Assembly (NCBI GenBank): GCA_003116975.1
Contig: BGKB01000096.1
Location: forward strand, 1 to 64,000
Length of the DNA stretch: 64,000 bases
Source: Aurantiochytrium sp. KH105
Taxonomy: Eukaryota > Sar > Bigyra > Thraustochytrida > Thraustochytriidae
Reading direction: 5' to 3'
The notes under the pieces were generated by a model, which saw only the letters and a list, made by a program, of their open reading frames with translations, was not told the DNA's origin and did no database searches. The position numbers and the translations under genes are program-made. Shown piece after piece: positions 1 through 10,045 of the stretch. Positions within the stretch are counted from its first letter, which is position 1. Each line of letters opens with the position of its first letter.

Positions 1-304
1 CCGTCTGAGCCAGGTCCGGGTCTGCCCATGGCTGACTGAAGTATAGTGCGCTGCCGCCCCGCGGCTACAGTAGGCCGGGCCTATACCCGGTTGGGCGCGC
101 ACGCATAACTCACTTGGCGCCGCCGAGCCCCGAGGCGAGGCAGAGACCGGCCGGGACCGCGCGGCAGACCGCAAAGCAAAGCGCGCGAGACCCGGGCGCG
201 GCGCGGCGCAGAGCGGGCGGCGGAGAGGCGCGCGCGCGGGCAGGCCGGCGGCGCGCGCGGGCGGCGCGGGAGGGAGCGGCGCGGAGGAGACGCGGGTGAG
301 GTCG

Positions 305-601
305 ATGACCCTGGGCACGCAGGCCGCGCCGGGCATGACGGGATGGGGAGGCGCCGAGGCCGGCCGCGGGCACAAGCGAGGCAGGCTCGCGCCCTTCGAG
401 GCCGCCGCGAAGAGGCCAAGGCCAGACGCGGCCGCCGCCGCAGGCTCTGCAGGCCCTGCATCCGCCGTGCCAGAGTTCCTTCCGGCGGTGAACCAAGCCA
501 AGAGGATCCGGACGGCAGAGGCGTCCGCCGCGCCTTTCGGCATTCAGCAGCAGCAACAGCAGCAGCAGTCCCCGCTTGGGCAGTTCGGGACGCAGCAACA
601 A

Positions 602-633
<32 letters not shown>

Positions 634-1219
634 ACAATTGTTCGGCGGGCCGCCTGTGACACGCAGCAAACGCCGTGCAGAGAATGTGGACCCATTCGCA
701 GCAGACGAGACGATGACTCCGGCAGCCGCCTCGTTGCCATCCAAGAAGGCACGCTTGAATCCACCCGACATGGCAGAGGGTCCCATGTTCGGTCAAGCCC
801 AAGCTCAGGCTCAGGCTCAGGCTCAAGCTCAAGAGCCCATGAGCGGTATCACAAAGGAAGAAGCGGAACGCGTGTTGGACCCCTCGCAGCTCCAAATGGT
901 CTTGTATCAGCGCAAGCATGGGCCAGAGCCACCTGCTTCTGTCAACAGCGCGGTTCGTTTTCCACGCATTTGTGATGGAGACGTTCCTACCACAAAGTAC
1001 GACCCTTCTCAGTTGCAAATGGTGCCCTTTCGAAGAGGCGACATGGTCCCTTTCAGAAGGAACTATAATTCTTATGCAAATGGTGGCCGGCCTACACGAG
1101 CACCGCAGGCCCCTCTCAATCCTCATCCTAGCATCGAGATTCTCGGTGAAGTCGATGGGGATGATGGTGTAGCGGACAACAAAGGCAGCGACAATGACGG
1201 CGACGTCGAAATGATGTAA
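305..1219 (+). CDS. Gln-rich low-complexity nuclear-type protein, function unknown
   Basis: A 304-residue protein from the first ATG; the frame is open to a GTG at 296, and a second ATG lies at 335. I do not recognise a domain. It begins Gly/Arg/Lys-rich with several basic clusters that could be nuclear localisation signals (KRGR, KRPRP, SKRRAEN, KKARL). It then carries two polyglutamine runs coded by mixed CAG/CAA at about 544-570 and 592-637, and an Ala-Gln dipeptide tract near 795-830. The only conserved-looking element is an octamer, DPSQLQMV, present twice, each copy followed by a basic stretch. The tail is acidic. Mixed CAG/CAA use and constrained text after the repeats suggest a real protein rather than a chance frame. 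A transcription or chromatin role is a guess from composition only. Confidence 0.6.
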
Positions 1220-1640
1220 TTAGCTCTGGCGTCTGAAACGCCACGACTTGCAAGTTGACGACCCGCCTTGTCCTCTTCTTCGCGAATCCTTCACACAATC
1301 TTTCTCTTTTCTTTCTCTCTCGCTCGCACACAGAGTAAAAGAAAAGGAAAGGAAAAAACAACAACAAACAAAAGGAATGTTTAGTTTTCTCTCTCTCTCT
1401 CACTTCTCGCAAGCTTCTTTTATAAATGTAGTTTCCTCGTCTCAACATGACGTCTCACTTGCTCAGCACGTTGTTTACTGACAATCGAACATGATCACCA
1501 GGTAATGCGTAGTTTTTCCCCTCGTCTGTCTCATTTTGCCAGAGTTGAAGTCCACCGAAGAGTTTGAAATTGAAAAAATTCTTTCGATTTCCCAAGTTTC
1601 CTGCTTTCCTACCTCGATCCGGCGTCAACCAGGCCTCCCG

Positions 1641-2610
1641 CCACGGTGGAAGGCTCAGCACATGGCTCGAAAGATCTAACATCTTTGGTCTCAATCTTGA
1701 CTGCACATGACGGCAGCTACGCCTACTGCCACGGTGGAGGGCTCAGTAATAAAAAATCTAGCATCTTCGGTCTTGACGACGTCGACTGCGGAGAGGGTTG
1801 ATATGACGGCTCAGCAAATGGCCCGAAAGATCTTGGTCTCAACTTTGACTGTGTATGACGGCAACTAGACCTCCTGCCACGGTGGAGGGCTCAGGCAATG
1901 AAAATCTAGCATCTTAGGTCTCGACCTCGACTGCGAATAGGATCGATATGATAGCAACTAGGCCTCCTGCCACGGTGGAAGGCTCAGCACATGGCTCGAA
2001 AGATCTCACATCTTTGGTCTCAATCTTGACTGCACATGACGGCAGCTACGCCTACTGCCACGGTGGAGGGCTCAGTAATAAAAAATCTAGCATCTTCGGT
2101 CTTGACGTCGACTGCGGAGAGGATTGATATGACGGCTCAGCAAATGGCCCGAAAGATCTTGGCCTCAACTTTGACTGCGTATGACGACAGCTTGGCCCCC
2201 TGCCACGGTGGAAGACTCAGGGAATGAAAATCTAGCATCTTAGGTCTCGACCTCGACTGCGAATAGGGTCGATATGATAGCAACTTGGCCTCCTGCCACG
2301 GTGGAAGGCTCAGCACATGGCTCGGAAGATCTAACATCTTTGGTCTAAACTTTGACTGCGAACAGGATCAATGTAACGGTGATTAGGCCTACTTCCACGG
2401 TGGAAGGCTCAACATATGGCTCGGAAGATCTCACAACTTCGGTCTCGATCTTGACTGCATATGACAGCAGCTAGGCCTCCTGCCACGGTGGAGGGCTTAG
2501 TGAATGACCCGTAAGATCTAACATCTCCGGTCTCAACCTTGAGCAGGATCGATATGACGGCGACTAGACCTACACTGCCTACACTGCCACGGTGGAGGAA
2601 GATCTAACAT
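1641..2610. repeat. Minisatellite with higher-order structure, CCACGGTGG core
   Basis: The 9-bp core CCACGGTGG (arms CCAC/GTGG around one central base) occurs ten times, starting at 1641, 1729, 1877, 1970, 2058, 2203, 2296, 2395, 2483 and 2587. Spacings are 88, 148, 93, then 88, 145, 93, then 99, 88, 104, so a three-monomer unit of about 326-329 bp is present twice and then decays. Monomers also share an AAGATCT box, a TTGGTCTC box and a TTGACTGC box. The 145-148-bp intervals hold a monomer that has lost the core. No long coding frame crosses the array. It fills the spacer between the Gln-rich gene and GFAT. Confidence 0.9.
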
Positions 2611-3211
2611 TTTCATAGTCTCGACTTTGTGTGGCTGCTTCAAGTTGCTTTCGAATTATTTTGGCTCAATTCTTTCTGCGGACCTTGCAATAGCTCCCGT
2701 TCTTGCTGCTTACATGAATCTGATCTACCAGAGTGGAAGAGCAGGCTGGCTGGCCGACCACCTTTGGAGTTCCGCAGTTCGCAGTTCGCAGTTCGCGACC
2801 CGCAGAGAGCAAAACCGCAACTTGCAACAGTACCGGCTACAGTGCTCTGGCCAAAGTGCGCGCACGTCGAGCAGGCAAGGCGGACGTGGCGCGTGCGCCA
2901 GCTGCAGACCGTCGCCGGGAAGCCCTACCGCGGCAAAGACTGGTGCGCGGGAAGGGCTCGCCTCGCTTCGAGCAAGTCGAGGAGGTGTTCTTTGCGCCAA
3001 GCTGGCGTGAGTTGATCGACCGCCCACTCCTCTCGTACGCACAGCGGCACAGCGGTACAGCGACGCAGCCGCACAGGGGGGCGGTCGGAAGGGGGCGTGC
3101 CTTATCAGCGTGGGCGAAACCTGCTTGGCGACGCCGGACACGCCCTGCCTTGCTGCTCCCACTGCAAATCGATCATCTGCGGCCCCGAATCAACGCGCAT
3201 CTTCAGGGAAA

Positions 3212-5269
3212 ATGTGTGGCATCATCGCGTATCTCGGCGATGGCGAAACGGTCGCGGTCCTCCTCGAGGGTCTGAAGCGCATGGAGTATCGGGGATATGA
3301 CTCGTCAGGCATGTGCGTAATCACGCGCGACGGCGCAAAACTAGAAATTGAAAAGCAGGCCGGCAAGGTCGCAAATCTGGAACAGGCAGTAGCCGGGCGC
3401 AACTTCAAGGGCAATGCCAGTCTCGGTATTGCCCATACTCGCTGGGCCACCCACGGCCCGCCGACGGCAATCAATGCCCACCCGCACGCCTCCTCGGACG
3501 GCAAGCTGGCCATCGTGCATAACGGCATCATTGAGAACCACTCGAGCCTCAAGAAGAAGCTCTCGGCCATGGGCTATGAATTCGTCTCGGACACCGACAC
3601 CGAGGTTCTGGCCGCGCTCATCCGCCACGTGCAATCGCTTGAGCCCAACCTCTCGCTCGCTGGCGCGGTGAGTCTTGCTCTCACTCAGGTTCGGGGTGCC
3701 TATGGCATCGCCGTTGTAGACGAAAGCAAGCCCGACGTCCTTGTTGGCGCCCGGCGTGGATCGCCGCTGATTCTTGGCGTTAGCGACGACTCCCTCGTGC
3801 TCGCCTCTGACGCGACTGCTGTCGTGGGTCTCACGGCAAAGGTCGTGTACTTGGAAGAGGAGGACATCGTCAGCTGCCAGCGAGAACATGATCAGGAAAG
3901 CGGCAAGACCAAGTACTCGTTTTCGGTCTCGAGCATGAAGCGGGACAGCTTGCTCGTCGAAGCTGGGGAGACGTCAGCTGCAGGAGGCGACGAGGGCGCC
4001 GATCAGAGCGCTGGAGTCTTTTCCTCCGAGGACGAGGGTCCGATGATGTCTCACAAGCTTGACTCGCGCATCATGCGTCAAATGACGCTGTCTAACAAGG
4101 CAATCTCCGGGGAGGTAATTCGCCAGATGCACGAACTCAAGATGAACCTGCAGACCATTGAAAAGGGCGGATACCGGCACTTTATGCTCAAGGAGATCAT
4201 GGAGCAACCTCGCGTGCTCCGCGACTGCATGCGAGGCCGCCTCGACCCGCTCTCGGGCAAAGTCACGCTCGGAGGCCTCATGCCAGCGCTCGATCGCCTC
4301 GCCAAGGCGCGTCGCATCATTATCTGTGGCTGCGGAACGTCTTGGCACGCTGCTCTCGTCGGCGAGTATCTCATCGAGACCCTTGCCAAGATCCCAGTCG
4401 AGGTAGAGTACGCGTCCGAATTCCGATACCGCAACCCAGTCCTTTTCAAGGACGACGTGGTGATTGTCATTAGCCAGTCCGGCGAGACGGCGGATACTCT
4501 CGAGGCAGTTCGCGTGGCCAAAAAGCATGGCTGTCTCTGTGTGGGCATTGTCAACGTTGTTGGCTCAAGCATCGCGCGCGAGACGGACGCCGGCATTTAT
4601 CTCCACATTGGACCCGAGATCGGCGTCGCGTCCACCAAGGCGTTCACGGGCCAGGTCATGGCGCTGAGCATGTTCACGCTTGTGCTGGCCGTCCAGACTG
4701 GCGCACTGTTGCAAGACGAGGCCAACAGGCTCGGCTTGGAGCTAGCCGAGATCCCGGACAAGATTGCGCGCATGCTCAACGAAGACACGCTCAACAAGAT
4801 CCAAAACATGGCGTCCACTTATCGCTATGCGCACAACTTCTTGTATCTTGGTCGCGGAACGAACTTTCCCGTCGCCCTCGAGGGTGCACTCAAGCTCAAG
4901 GAGATCAGTTACATTCACGCCGAAGGCTATGCGGCAGCCGAGATGAAGCACGGGCCCATTGCGCTCATTGACGAGATGATGCCCGTCGTCATCTTGGCGC
5001 CCAAGTCAGATGTCATTTACGAAAAGGTCAAGTCCGGCGTCCAGGAGGTCGTGGCGCGCAAAGGCTCTGTGGTCATCATTACGGATGAGGGCAACCACGA
5101 TCTTGACGACATGGCAGAGTTTGTCATTGAAACCCCCATTACGAGCGAATACTTTTCTGCCATGATTACGGGCATCCCGCTGCAGCTTTTGGCCTACTAC
5201 ATTGCCGACTACCGTGGCTGCGAAATTGACACGCCCCGCAATCTCGCCAAGAGCGTTACTGTCGAGTGA
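3212..5269 (+). CDS. GFAT: Glutamine:fructose-6-phosphate amidotransferase (GFAT)
   Basis: The 685-residue cytosolic enzyme makes glucosamine-6-phosphate from fructose-6-phosphate and glutamine, the first committed step of the hexosamine pathway to UDP-GlcNAc. The ATG at 3212 was chosen because it puts the catalytic nucleophile Cys at residue 2 (MCGIIAYLG), as in all class-II amidotransferases; the upstream frame is an untranslated extension. The glutaminase part shows GYDSSG, HTRWATHG and the HNGIIEN stretch. A variable acidic linker follows, then two SIS isomerase domains with CGTSWHA, SQSGETADT and GVASTKAFTGQ, and the C-terminal AKSVTVE that closes the sugar site in this family. Length matches eukaryotic GFATs. 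It is a single exon and ends tail to tail with the next gene. Confidence 0.97.
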   Translation: MCGIIAYLGDGETVAVLLEGLKRMEYRGYDSSGMCVITRDGAKLEIEKQAGKVANLEQAVAGRNFKGNASLGIAHTRWATHGPPTAINAHPHASSDGKLAIVHNGIIENHSSLKKKLSAMGYEFVSDTDTEVLAALIRHVQSLEPNLSLAGAVSLALTQVRGAYGIAVVDESKPDVLVGARRGSPLILGVSDDSLVLASDATAVVGLTAKVVYLEEEDIVSCQREHDQESGKTKYSFSVSSMKRDSLLVEAGETSAAGGDEGADQSAGVFSSEDEGPMMSHKLDSRIMRQMTLSNKAISGEVIRQMHELKMNLQTIEKGGYRHFMLKEIMEQPRVLRDCMRGRLDPLSGKVTLGGLMPALDRLAKARRIIICGCGTSWHAALVGEYLIETLAKIPVEVEYASEFRYRNPVLFKDDVVIVISQSGETADTLEAVRVAKKHGCLCVGIVNVVGSSIARETDAGIYLHIGPEIGVASTKAFTGQVMALSMFTLVLAVQTGALLQDEANRLGLELAEIPDKIARMLNEDTLNKIQNMASTYRYAHNFLYLGRGTNFPVALEGALKLKEISYIHAEGYAAAEMKHGPIALIDEMMPVVILAPKSDVIYEKVKSGVQEVVARKGSVVIITDEGNHDLDDMAEFVIETPITSEYFSAMITGIPLQLLAYYIADYRGCEIDTPRNLAKSVTVE

Positions 5270-5507
5270 GAATACCATAGCCTACCGCTCAATCTGAGCG
5301 TGTGTGTGTATGAGAAAGTAAATTTGCAAAGAATGGAACATGAGTATAGACATGTTGTAAACTTGACGTGACGTGACGGAGGCGGACGCGATAGAGGAGA
5401 CAAATCAGTGCCTATTCGATTGTGACGCGATAGTCGAGAAAAGGCTCGGAAACGTAACTATCGACTTTGTTGCGGCAATGGCTTGCGGCAGTATGGCAAT
5501 GTATATA

Positions 5508-6035
5508 TCACTCCATTGTGCGAAGCTGCTGCTCGCCGAGTTTGGCCTTTTGCTCGCGCATTTCCATTACCATGAGTACGAAGCAGACCTCAAAGCCGAG
5601 GCCGATGCCAAAAAGGAGCCGCGTGGGGAGCGAGACACGGAGCGGGGTCACAGCTGCAGTCGCAGCGAGTCCAGGAACGACCAGGCGGGAACGATCGTCA
5701 AAGCGGGTCTGCGCCGGATTGTTGGCCAAACGTAGTGCACGATCACGCACGCCATCGGCGTCAAAGCTGTCGGGCTTGCTGAGCACCTTGCTCGATAGCA
5801 TTCCGGCTCCAACGAGCGATCCGCCCAGAGTGCCGAAGGCGGCTGTGCTGGCGACGGCCGTCAGAGAAGACTTTGCGATGCCACGTACTAGGCCGCCCAG
5901 CAGGCCCGCCGCGGCGCCGAGCGCCGTGGCCCGCGTCACAACGTGCAGCGCCAGGGCCACTCCGGGTCGCAGCGGCATCGTCTCGTCGTCGTCGAACTGC
6001 CGCCGCAGCTGCACCATCTCCTCGAGGCGCTCCAT
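5508..6035 (-). CDS. Small Gly/Ala-rich predicted membrane protein
   Basis: A 175-residue protein from an ATG at 6035. It starts with a short charged, coiled helix (MERLEEMVQLRRQF). A long small-residue hydrophobic stretch at about residues 25-80, rich in Gly, Ala and Leu, could form two close-packed membrane helices, and another hydrophobic segment lies near residues 130-158. The C-terminus is charged and helical. I do not recognise the family. The Gly-rich helix pair recalls mitochondrial inner-membrane proteins, but no motif proves that. It is convergent with GFAT, with a 238-bp spacer. Confidence 0.6.
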   Translation of the reverse strand: MERLEEMVQLRRQFDDDETMPLRPGVALALHVVTRATALGAAAGLLGGLVRGIAKSSLTAVASTAAFGTLGGSLVGAGMLSSKVLSKPDSFDADGVRDRALRLANNPAQTRFDDRSRLVVPGLAATAAVTPLRVSLPTRLLFGIGLGFEVCFVLMVMEMREQKAKLGEQQLRTME

Positions 6036-6227
6036 CGTTCCCCCGCGTCCCGTCCTCTTCTTCGCGTCGTCTCGTCCGAGCTCCTTGCGCGGCGCGCCAG
6101 ACCTGGTACACTCTGCAAGCGACTGCGAGCGTCCGCCTTCGGGGTTCTTCGATCGGGATTTGCCATGGTCGATCGAGGGAGGGACGCCTTGAACATGTCC
6201 ATCGCCCTTACGAGCATCTGCAGCTCG

Positions 6228-6688
6228 TCATGGCGGCTCCGTTGCGGCGAGCAAAGAGTCCACCTGCGGCCAGTTGCTCGTCTTGGTTTGGTGGCAGGAA
6301 ATGTATAGAATAGAATAGAGTAGAGAGGTAGGTGCTGGCAGCGCCGTGGACTTCGAGCCTGACTCGTCGCCAACAGAAAAGCGCTCCGCTTCATGCTGAA
6401 AGACCATTTTCCTTTTAAGGGTATCGACAAGGTCGTAGCTTTGCAGCCACGCAAACAACGGCAAGGCTACATAAGAGACGCGCGGTGAGCAAATCACTTC
6501 CTCGTTTCACCGTTTTAGGCTCAAGCTTTCGTAGCATCCAATTCTCGAGTGCAAGCGCAGATGATTTCGCATTCACCAGGTCCCTCGCGTTCGTACCCGT
6601 CTTTGTAGGCGTGCGCCGCGCCCGAGACAGTCTCAAAAGGCGCTTGGAGCTTTGGCTCGCGAGATCTCGTCATCGACAGCCTCTGCAT
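6228..6688 (-). CDS. Tentative two-exon small protein, unrecognised
   Basis: Proposed model: exon 1 at 6688-6577, a 110-bp intron 6576-6467 (donor GTGAAT, acceptor TATGTAG) and exon 2 at 6466-6228, giving 116 residues. The phases match (1/1). The joined middle, with APFETVSGAAHAYKDGY before the junction and LFAWLQSYDLVDTLKRKMVF after it, looks like real protein and is not low-complexity. The last 35 codons look less protein-like, so a further intron or a different 3' end is possible. Without this gene, the 6036-6934 spacer has nothing I can support. Family not recognised. Confidence 0.35.
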
Positions 6689-6934
6689 TGAACTTGACTC
6701 ACAGTCCCCGACTTGGCCCAATACAAAAATAGGCCGTTTGAATTTTTTTCCCCTTGCTGGCCAAGCCCAAGCACGATCATAACCCCGACGCGAGCCGTGG
6801 ACACGGTGCGCTGCTCGCTCGCTCGCTCGCTCGCTCAACATAGGCGCGCCACCACTTTCTGCGGCGCGTTCGCAGGGCTGCGCGTCTGGTTGCTGCCGTG
6901 AGGCTGGCTGGCTGTCGGCCTGGCGAACTCCAAG

Positions 6935-7469
6935 ATGCAGTCCGGGCAGGATGATGTTGTCGGCGTGCCGGTCGCGTCGCGCGGGGAGGGGGCAGATGCT
7001 GGGGAGAGGGCGCGAAGGCGCGCAAGGGGGCGCACGAGGAGAGGGAGGAGCGCAAGGGTAAGTTCACAAACGCTGTAGCGTGGCTTTAAAGCGCGCGTTT
7101 TGGTCTCGACAGTGGTCGACCGCAACGATTTACTCACCAGTTTCTTCTACACGCGCACAGCGACGAACACTCGATGGTGGCCTCGATGAGGGCGATGATG
7201 ACGAACTAGAAGAAGAAGAAGAAAAGGAGGAGAAGAAAGAGGAATTGGCGACAAAGTCGACTCCTCGAGTCTGGAACAAACCTTCGAGACGCCTTCGCTC
7301 GACAAGCAAAACCCCGACACGACGTGACAGACTCGGCAAGACCAAGCGCGCAACTCCGCGAAAAGACTCTCTGGGTTTGGATTCCGTTGGTGCTTTCTGG
7401 AGCACAGATCGTAAATCAAAAGGAGGATCACGCCGATCACGCAAGCTAATGCTTGGCGATTTGAATGCA

Positions 7470-7506
<37 letters not shown>

Positions 7507-9638
7507 GTTTCCAGGATGATAACGATGACCAAGCCGAGAATCACGGTCAGCGCGAAAAAGTTCTTCAATCTGACGATGACAGCAGTACAGAGGGCGGCTT
7601 CACGCGACCTGGACCCGCGTCGACTGCGTCCGTAATGTCGAGCCCGAGCCGAAACTGGGCCACCGTTCAGCCCACGCTCGAGACGCAAAAGTCTCCCAGA
7701 AGGAATGCGATTCTTCTCATTTCATCCAGCCCTGCCAAGGATACTGGGGCCATGAAAGAAGAACCTGGTAGCCCATCACTCGCGACCATATCTGCTCATA
7801 ATGATGGTGCTGACGATTCGGATGACTCTGACGCTCTGGGCATTCGCAAAATGATTTCGACCTCGCGGCAATCGCCCGCCCCAAGACCCGTGGCAGCGCT
7901 GCAAGCTCCTCCGCCCCGCAGTGCACTTCGAAAGTCACCGCGATTGAAAAGGTCCCCCCGATCCCAAAAAAGTGTTCGTTTTTCTGTGCAAAAGGTGAAA
8001 CAAGCTGCGTCGCCGCTGTCGCCTCCTACGCTGCAACATAGCTCTGCTACACCTTCCAGCGTGAAGAAGCACCGCAAGTCCGCCAGCAGACTCGCCGGCG
8101 GCTCTTTGAGCAGTCTGCGCCAGAAACATGGACGCTTGCTCCGGCCCGAAGAACAAGAGGACACGCTCGTGACGTTCGGAGGCGAAAATGAAGAGAATGA
8201 TGCAGCCAGCAGCACCGGTGGCGAAGACACCACCCCGCTTGAAGCAACCAACATGCTCGATATTCTTGCGAGCACAGACATTCAGTCTAATGATGGCGAG
8301 GCTGACGACAGCGCGAGTGAGCCGACGATCCGCAGCGCGACGTCACCTTCGATTGCGCTAACGCCCATCTCACGCGGTTCTTCATCGCGTTCCTCGTTGC
8401 GCTCAAGTACACAGCGATCGCGCGCTACGTCACGAACAATAGAGACGGTCAGGTCGAGCGCGTCAAGACGGTCTCGCGATATCGCCGTGACACCCGCGAC
8501 GTCGCGATCAAGTGTCGACAGCAATGCTCCGTACACGGGTGGGGCGGTATCGATGTCGACAACATCATCTTCGTCGTCGTCAGGACGCAGAGGCTCTTTG
8601 GCCACCCCCGTCTCATTTTCTTTCCGCGATGCTCCAGGGTCTGAAGACACGCGACGGTCCAGGAGTGCACATCGTGACGACGATGAGGACGACAATGACG
8701 AAGACGACAATGATGACGATGAGAACAACCTTGACGCTTCTTACCGCACCGCAGAACGTAAATCGCGGCGTATCGTGGAGCCTGTCTTTGACCCAAGCAA
8801 AGACCCGGTGACGCCGGGGCGGAGACGGTCGCTTCGTAAGCGCTGGCAAACCCTTGACCACTGGAAGGGCGAGCGTTTAATTCAGCAACGTAAGAGGGAC
8901 AAGGAATTGGGTGTCTACATTGACGAGGTCGTAGGCGCCGAGAAATCAGACAGTTTCGTGACCCCAGCGCCTCCCAAACGAAGAAAGAAACGCAGGCATG
9001 ATGGCGCAGCATCGTCAGCAACGGGTAGCCGCAAGAAATCGAAAAAGGAAAAGGAGAACGAGTCCAATCTATTCTTTGAGGATGCTAAGCCTGTCAAGTA
9101 CCCGAAAGGTCTCGTATTACAGTCTTCGGATATCCCCGTGACCCATCGCGATCTAGAAGGCAACACGGTGATGGACTCGGTGGTCGTTCGTCGCGCTGAG
9201 GATATTGAGCTGGAAGAAATGCCAGGAGACGGGGACGCTCATTTTACAACATTGAGTGGTAAACGTGTTGCAGCCTCGAACGCCCTCGCAGGGGCAGCTT
9301 TTGAGGATAGTCGCTTCATTTCGGGTGTGTGTGATCTCCCGCCGTTGTGTTGCAAACCGGTGGAGGGCTCGTTAGGATTCACACAAATCTTTATCGTCTC
9401 TGAAGCCCAGCCGGGCGCTGTCGTCGTTCAGATAGAGAACAACAGCTACAAGTTGTCCGCCGGGGACCATTTTTGGGTTCCCCGCCATACGAGCTATGGC
9501 TTGCGCAATTTTTCAGAGACGAAGCGAGCGCGTGTGAATTTTATTCTTCTCAAGCCGCCGATTGGGCCCGGAGACGACGCCGCCACGGACAACTCGGTCG
9601 AGTCCTCGTCAGAGGCAGAAACAAGCGGGGCGGTCTGA
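6935..9638 (+). CDS. CENPC: CENP-C/Mif2 inner-kinetochore protein, two exons
   Basis: CENP-C binds centromeric CENP-A nucleosomes and links them to the outer kinetochore. The large exon (7113-9638) has no early ATG: its longest frame opens with GTG at 7080. A first exon at 6935-7057 (41 codons), donor AGG|GTAAGT and acceptor CTCGACAG at 7112 join in phase through a 55-bp intron, giving 882 residues. Seen in order: an acidic Lys/Glu and Asp-repeat region, a long Ser/Arg-rich disordered part, a CENP-C motif near residues 610-630 (RRSLRKRWQTLDHWKGER, with the nucleosome-anchoring Arg and a Trp), and a C-terminal cupin at about 768-857 (VCDLPPLCCKP, YKLSAGDHFWVPRHTSYGLRNF), the dimerisation fold of this family. 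Motif order and position are diagnostic. The first exon rests on splice logic alone. Confidence 0.85.
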
Positions 9639-10045
9639 AGGTGAGAACGTTGACTATGGCGAGAGAGCATTCGAGAAAGGACGTTTTAGAGAGCGGTCGA
9701 TCACGAAAAGAGAGAGAGAGAGAGAGACGGACACGTTGCGAACAATACCTCGCATTTGGAATGAATGAATGGAGTGGAGTATATCATCATCGCCTTCCAA
9801 GAACATCTTTTTCCGTCATTGCGATTGGCGCAAACGAAGACGCGTTCATAATTCAAAAAATGGGGGAAAGACGAGAAACGAATTGAAAAGAAACACGAAG
9901 AAAAGAAAAAACACGTCCGCTTGTATTTGTTTTATATGCCTATTGCTTTTCGCTTGCTGGCTATGAATGTCAATGAAAAGGGAAAAGAGAAAATGAAGAA
10001 GAGAGGAAAAAGGGGACAAGGATGGTGAAAAAAGGCATTTCCCTT
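9639..10045. other. Convergent 3' spacer with GA repeat
   Basis: Spacer between the stop of CENP-C and the stop of VPS4. It holds a short (GA)n run near 9710-9728 and A-rich text typical of 3' untranslated DNA. I see no gene in it. Confidence 0.6.

Noticed and set aside
1641-2610. CRISPR-like array
   Set aside because: Spacers are related to each other, spacing is irregular and the setting is a eukaryotic genome; it is a minisatellite.
7080-7112. GTG start for the CENP-C homologue
   Set aside because: A non-ATG start is unnecessary because an in-phase upstream exon with consensus donor and acceptor supplies an ATG.
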